7,752 bases of DNA from Oscillospiraceae bacterium (GTDB taxonomy: Bacteria; Bacillota; Clostridia; Oscillospirales; Oscillospiraceae): NCBI GenBank assembly GCA_017378975.1, contig JAFNXT010000051.1, forward strand, positions 1 through 7,752. Direction: 5' to 3'. Of this stretch, positions 4,569-7,752 are shown piece after piece. Each line of letters begins with the position of its first letter. Position 1 is the stretch's first letter. Position numbers and translations under genes: made by a program. The notes beneath the pieces were generated by a model that was not told the origin of the DNA, did not search any database, and worked only from the letters and a program-made list of their open reading frames with translations.

Positions 4569-7500
4569 TCATGCGATGCTTGCGAAATAATCCTTGGCGT
4601 AGTAGCCGTAGACTGCGGTGGCCTGCGCGAAGGCCTGCTGGGCATCGCCATCCACTGCGGCCTTGGTGTCACAGTAGGCGCCCAGGGAGTAGGGGATGAT
4701 GCCGGAGGTCACGATCTCGCCCTCGGACTCGAAGACACAACTGACGTAGTAGGTCTTATCCATATCCTTGGCGGCGATACCGGACACCTGGCCCCAGTAC
4801 TGGCCGAAGCCATCCATCTTCATGGAGCCCACAGCGTTCTCCACCGTCAGCTTATCCTCGGAAGCCGCGGTCTCAGCATCCCACCAGTACAGCGTCATGT
4901 CGCCATCCACGGGAACGGCAGGGACGCAGTAGAAGTTGATGGAGAAGGCACCGTCGAAGGAGACGGAGGGATACAGGCTCTTGAAGTTGGCGTTATCTCT
5001 GACGAAGCCGGCGGTCTTGGAAGCATCCAGCTTCGCAGGATCTGCCATCATGGACTTGTCGTAGGAAGCGATCAGGGCCTTCTGGGACTCCGTCAGGGCG
5101 GAATCCACCAGAGAACCGGTGTTGTGACCGAAGTACAGCTGAGCCTCGGCACCGTACTCCACCATACTCACAGCCAGAGCCTTCAGCTCGGTGCTGTAAT
5201 CACCGTTCAGCACAGTGCTGGCGTAAGCCTTGGCGCTGTAACCGGCGGCCTTGGAGTAGCGGTAGGTGCCATCCGCCATCCGGGCGTAGACCATGAAGTA
5301 CACGGTATCGCCCAGCTGGGCGGCAGCCACGCTCTCGGACTTGACCATGAACATGGAGCCGTTGGTGATGTAGCCGGGGACGATGCCGATGGCATCATCG
5401 ATGGTGGCCGTATCATTCTTGGAGGGCAGGATCATCAGACCCATCTCCTTCACGTCGGAGATGTCGCCGGCGGTGAAGTAGACGTTGTAGAAGATCTCAT
5501 CCTCGAAGCTCAGGCTGGGATACTTCAGAGTCAGCTCGGGATCGGTGACGCTCTCCACCTCGGGAGCGGGCTGGCTCACCACGGGAGCCGCGTAGGTCAC
5601 GCTGGCCAGCTGCAGGCCCACGCCCTTGAAGTCCAGATTGGCCTGCTCGCCGCCGTCGATGGTGCCGTCCTTGGCCTCGCGATAGACGCCATCCACCAGA
5701 ACGTAGTCGCACTCATTCGCCAGACGGTCCATGATGGTCAGACCGTTGGTCTTGACGGAGGTGAAGGAGACCATGCCCTGACGGACAGACAGGGCCACCT
5801 GATAGACCTTGTCACCGTTGGCATCGTAGGTGTAGGGGCAGGACTTGTAGTCGATCTCGTAGTACTCTTCCGTACCGCTGAGCAGCGTGGTCACAGGCTT
5901 CCAGCCGTACTTGACCTCGCCGTTGGGCAGGATGATCGCCTCGCCCTGATAGACGGTGGCGTACAGACCGGTGCTGTTGCCGCTGGTGAACAGCCCGGCA
6001 TCCATGGCTCTCATGGCGATCTGCAGGCTGTGCTCACGACCGGTGCCCTCGATGTGGTCTTCCTTCACATAGAAGATCACGGCCTGATCGTTCAGGTTGG
6101 AGTTGATATAGGTCTCATTGTTGGGACCGATGACCAGATAATCGTCCACACTCTTGATCTGACTGCCGACGAAGTCACCGTTACGGTTCTCGGTCCAGCT
6201 GAAGTTGCCGGTGTAGACAGAAGCCTTGTTGACGATGTAGGTCGCCACGGCCGCCTTGCCCTGCATGATCAGAGTACGCAGCTCCGCGAAGGCGGCGCTG
6301 TTCTCCTTCAGGGCGTAGTTGTCGTTGGTGGCGCCCAGAGGCTGGAAGATGCGGATGCCGTCGATATACAGGTAGGTATCCTTGGTGACAGAGGCCAGAT
6401 AAGTGTCCAGCTCGGACTGCTCCGCCTCGCCCTTGGCGATCTTGTCCTGCAGATCCAGGATCTTCATCCAGTCCACATCATCGGTGTACTGGGGCATACC
6501 GGAGATCTCCACCACATAGTGGCCGAAGGCCAGATCATCCACACGGATGACAGGCACCTGCTGGATCTCCTTACCCTCAGCGCCGACGTAGTTGTACCAG
6601 TTGCCGCCGACATAGCAGTTGTCCTGACCGGGCAGGTCGGAAGCGGTGTACTTGTTGTTGTAGAAGTTCACCGTATCGTTGCCCTCGGGGATCAGAACGG
6701 ACCAGATGCCGTTGCCCAGATCCTCCATAGCCACGCCGGGAGCGTTGATGAAGGTATCGGAGGCACCGTTGCCGTAGGTCACATAGACCTTCTCCCAGCC
6801 CTCGGGGTTGGCGAAGAAGATGATCTTGCCGCCCATGGAGTTCCAGGCGGGAGTAGCGAAGATGTGACCGTCGCCCTGGATGGTCAGGTCACCGGTCTGG
6901 TTGCCGGCATTGTTGTTGAAGATGATGTTGGTCATACCCAGAGGCACTTCCACCTTGTAGATATTGCCGCTGACCAGATCCATCTTCACGCCGGGCCACT
7001 GGGTGCCCTCAGCACCGGACTGGGTATTCTTCCAGTAGTGGGCGTAGACCTCAGACCAGCCGTAGAACGTGTTGTCGAAGAACACGGTCTCGGTCTGGGT
7101 GTCGCCATAGGAGGCCCAATCGGAGCCGTTCCAGATGTAGTTACTGCCGGGGATGCTCAGGTCGTTGGTCTGAGAACCGGCATCGTTGTTGAAGATGATG
7201 TTGGTCATCTCCAGGGGGATCTGGACGGACCAGATGTTGCCGGAGACATAGGTCATGTCGATACCGGGCCAACCGCTGAGCTGACCGGCGGTGTTCCATG
7301 CATAGGCCTTGACCGTGGTCCAGCCGGTGGTGGTGTTATCGAAGTACAGGGTGTAGTAGTCCGCGGTCTCTCCCACCTGATACTCGGACCAGCTCAGATC
7401 GATGCCGAACAGGTCCTTGCCCTCCACCAGCGCCGTGCCGGACTGTGCCAGCAGAGCGGAGGGATTGGCCACGACATCCTCAGAGAAGGCCACCTTCTTG

Positions 7501-7752
7501 GCATCGCCGGGCGCGGAGAACATGTAGTAGTTGCCCAGCACACGGTCCAGCGCCACTTCCTCGATGGTATCGTCGCTGTGGAGGATGTAAGCCATGGGAG
7601 CCGCCCAGCCGTAGATGTTCTCGAAGTACAGGGTGCGTTCCACCACGGGATCGGGAGTCTCGCCGTCGCTCTCCAGCTGGATGGCGGAGGCATCCGCCAC
7701 ATCATAGATGGACCAGCCGCTGCCGTCGAAGATCTGGCTGTCGCCGGGGATC
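4569..7752 (-). CDS. Large secreted starch-binding protein with tandem CBM26-like modules, N-terminus outside window
   Basis: The frame is open from the window edge (first full codon at 7751) to the TGA at 4571-4569, giving 1060 residues. A GTG at 7700 falls inside a module tail and is not a start. Layout: residues 1-15, tail of a module (IPGDSQIFDGSGWSIYD); about 40-125, a divergent module; about 133-216, 222-307 and 309-390, three clear modules of roughly 85 residues. These modules share YFDN..GW..V.AY.W, WPG..M, SGNI(W/Y), MTNIIFNN..G.QT.DL and a closing W..YG, the pattern of family 26 starch-binding modules. About 400-720 is a beta-rich region I cannot assign, with LYIDGIRIFQPLG and IGPNNETYI stretches. 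After a Pro-rich linker (about 723-739) come two related C-terminal domains. No LPXTG or SLH anchor is visible. A role in binding starch outside the cell, as part of an amylase or a non-catalytic binding protein, is inferred. Third-position bias is milder than in the eut genes. Confidence 0.85.
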   Translation of the reverse strand, partial: IPGDSQIFDGSGWSIYDVADASAIQLESDGETPDPVVERTLYFENIYGWAAPMAYILHSDDTIEEVALDRVLGNYYMFSAPGDAKKVAFSEDVVANPSALLAQSGTALVEGKDLFGIDLSWSEYQVGETADYYTLYFDNTTTGWTTVKAYAWNTAGQLSGWPGIDMTYVSGNIWSVQIPLEMTNIIFNNDAGSQTNDLSIPGSNYIWNGSDWASYGDTQTETVFFDNTFYGWSEVYAHYWKNTQSGAEGTQWPGVKMDLVSGNIYKVEVPLGMTNIIFNNNAGNQTGDLTIQGDGHIFATPAWNSMGGKIIFFANPEGWEKVYVTYGNGASDTFINAPGVAMEDLGNGIWSVLIPEGNDTVNFYNNKYTASDLPGQDNCYVGGNWYNYVGAEGKEIQQVPVIRVDDLAFGHYVVEISGMPQYTDDVDWMKILDLQDKIAKGEAEQSELDTYLASVTKDTYLYIDGIRIFQPLGATNDNYALKENSAAFAELRTLIMQGKAAVATYIVNKASVYTGNFSWTENRNGDFVGSQIKSVDDYLVIGPNNETYINSNLNDQAVIFYVKEDHIEGTGREHSLQIAMRAMDAGLFTSGNSTGLYATVYQGEAIILPNGEVKYGWKPVTTLLSGTEEYYEIDYKSCPYTYDANGDKVYQVALSVRQGMVSFTSVKTNGLTIMDRLANECDYVLVDGVYREAKDGTIDGGEQANLDFKGVGLQLASVTYAAPVVSQPAPEVESVTDPELTLKYPSLSFEDEIFYNVYFTAGDISDVKEMGLMILPSKNDTATIDDAIGIVPGYITNGSMFMVKSESVAAAQLGDTVYFMVYARMADGTYRYSKAAGYSAKAYASTVLNGDYSTELKALAVSMVEYGAEAQLYFGHNTGSLVDSALTESQKALIASYDKSMMADPAKLDASKTAGFVRDNANFKSLYPSVSFDGAFSINFYCVPAVPVDGDMTLYWWDAETAASEDKLTVENAVGSMKMDGFGQYWGQVSGIAAKDMDKTYYVSCVFESEGEIVTSGIIPYSLGAYCDTKAAVDGDAQQAFAQATAVYGYYAKDYFASIA
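4581..5534 (-). other. Duplicated C-terminal domain of the secreted protein
   Basis: Two related segments occupy the C-terminal third. Copy A, from about 5534 to 5130, starts LKYPSLSFEDEIFYNVYF, and copy B, from about 4988 to 4581, starts FKSLYPSVSFDGAFSINFY. Both continue with a G(I/S)-rich strand, then DT/KTYYxxxxxx, a G-x-I-x-Y/Y-R-Y-S strand, an S.GAY/AKAYA turn, and end in a helical AxxxxxYGxxAxxYF stretch (MVEYGAEAQLYF and TAVYGYYAKDYF). Function is unknown to me. The terminal position after starch-binding modules suggests attachment or assembly, which is inference. Confidence 0.6.
6582..7355 (-). repeat. Three tandem CBM26-like modules (coding repeat)
   Basis: The modules are encoded at about 7355-7104, 7088-6831 and 6827-6582. 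The first two are closest: both contain MTNIIFNN, and the DNA at 7185-7208 and 6912-6935 is identical over 24 bases, spaced 273 bp (91 codons, in frame). The third keeps W, PGVAM, GNGIWSV and NFYNNKYTASDL but has lost the QT pair. Substrate contacts in CBM26 are mainly aromatic (Tyr/Trp); candidate aromatics are present in each module, but I cannot assign the exact ligand residues from sequence alone. Confidence 0.75.

Overview
The window looks like a GC-rich Gram-positive gut-type anaerobe, probably a clostridium of the Oscillospiraceae/Ruminococcaceae sort. This is inference from three things: a cobalamin-dependent ethanolamine microcompartment operon, a large secreted protein built from family-26-like starch-binding modules, and GC-rich intergenic palindromes of a kind I associate from memory with that group. 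Species cannot be named from the sequence.

Region 1 (1-4142, + strand) is the 3' part of an ethanolamine-utilisation (eut) operon: eutB (5' end outside the window), eutC, eutL and eutE. EutB and EutC form adenosylcobalamin-dependent ethanolamine ammonia-lyase, which converts ethanolamine to acetaldehyde and ammonia. EutE oxidises acetaldehyde with CoA and NAD+ to acetyl-CoA. EutL is a trimeric, pore-forming shell protein of the protein microcompartment that contains acetaldehyde. EutC carries an N-terminal amphipathic helix, and EutE a C-terminal one; both look like cargo-targeting peptides. eutC and eutL overlap by one base. eutB and eutC, which encode subunits of one enzyme, are separated by 195 bp filled with palindromes. 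eutL and eutE are separated by 79 bp containing a heptanucleotide tandem repeat.

Region 2 (4143-4568) is a gene-free patch between convergent genes, almost wholly made of hairpins and repeats. It holds a 152-bp inverted-repeat element (MITE-like) bracketed by two identical 22-bp palindromic repeats and, outside those, two identical 17-bp hairpin cores. A rho-independent terminator serves the minus-strand gene.

Region 3 (4569-7752, - strand) is the 3' 1060 codons of a very large secreted or surface protein. It contains the tail of one module, a divergent module and three clear tandem CBM26-like starch-binding modules, then a beta-rich region of unknown function, then a domain present twice at the C-terminus. 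Its N-terminus, including any signal peptide or catalytic domain, lies beyond the window.

The least explained material is the palindromic repeat family. Three copies have a perfect or near-perfect 20-nt palindrome directly abutting a GTAG tetranucleotide (CTAC on the other strand), the architecture of REP elements mobilised by RAYT transposases. Two of them face each other across 124 bp inside the eut operon. The MITE-like element has two half-units whose stems differ by compensatory changes.
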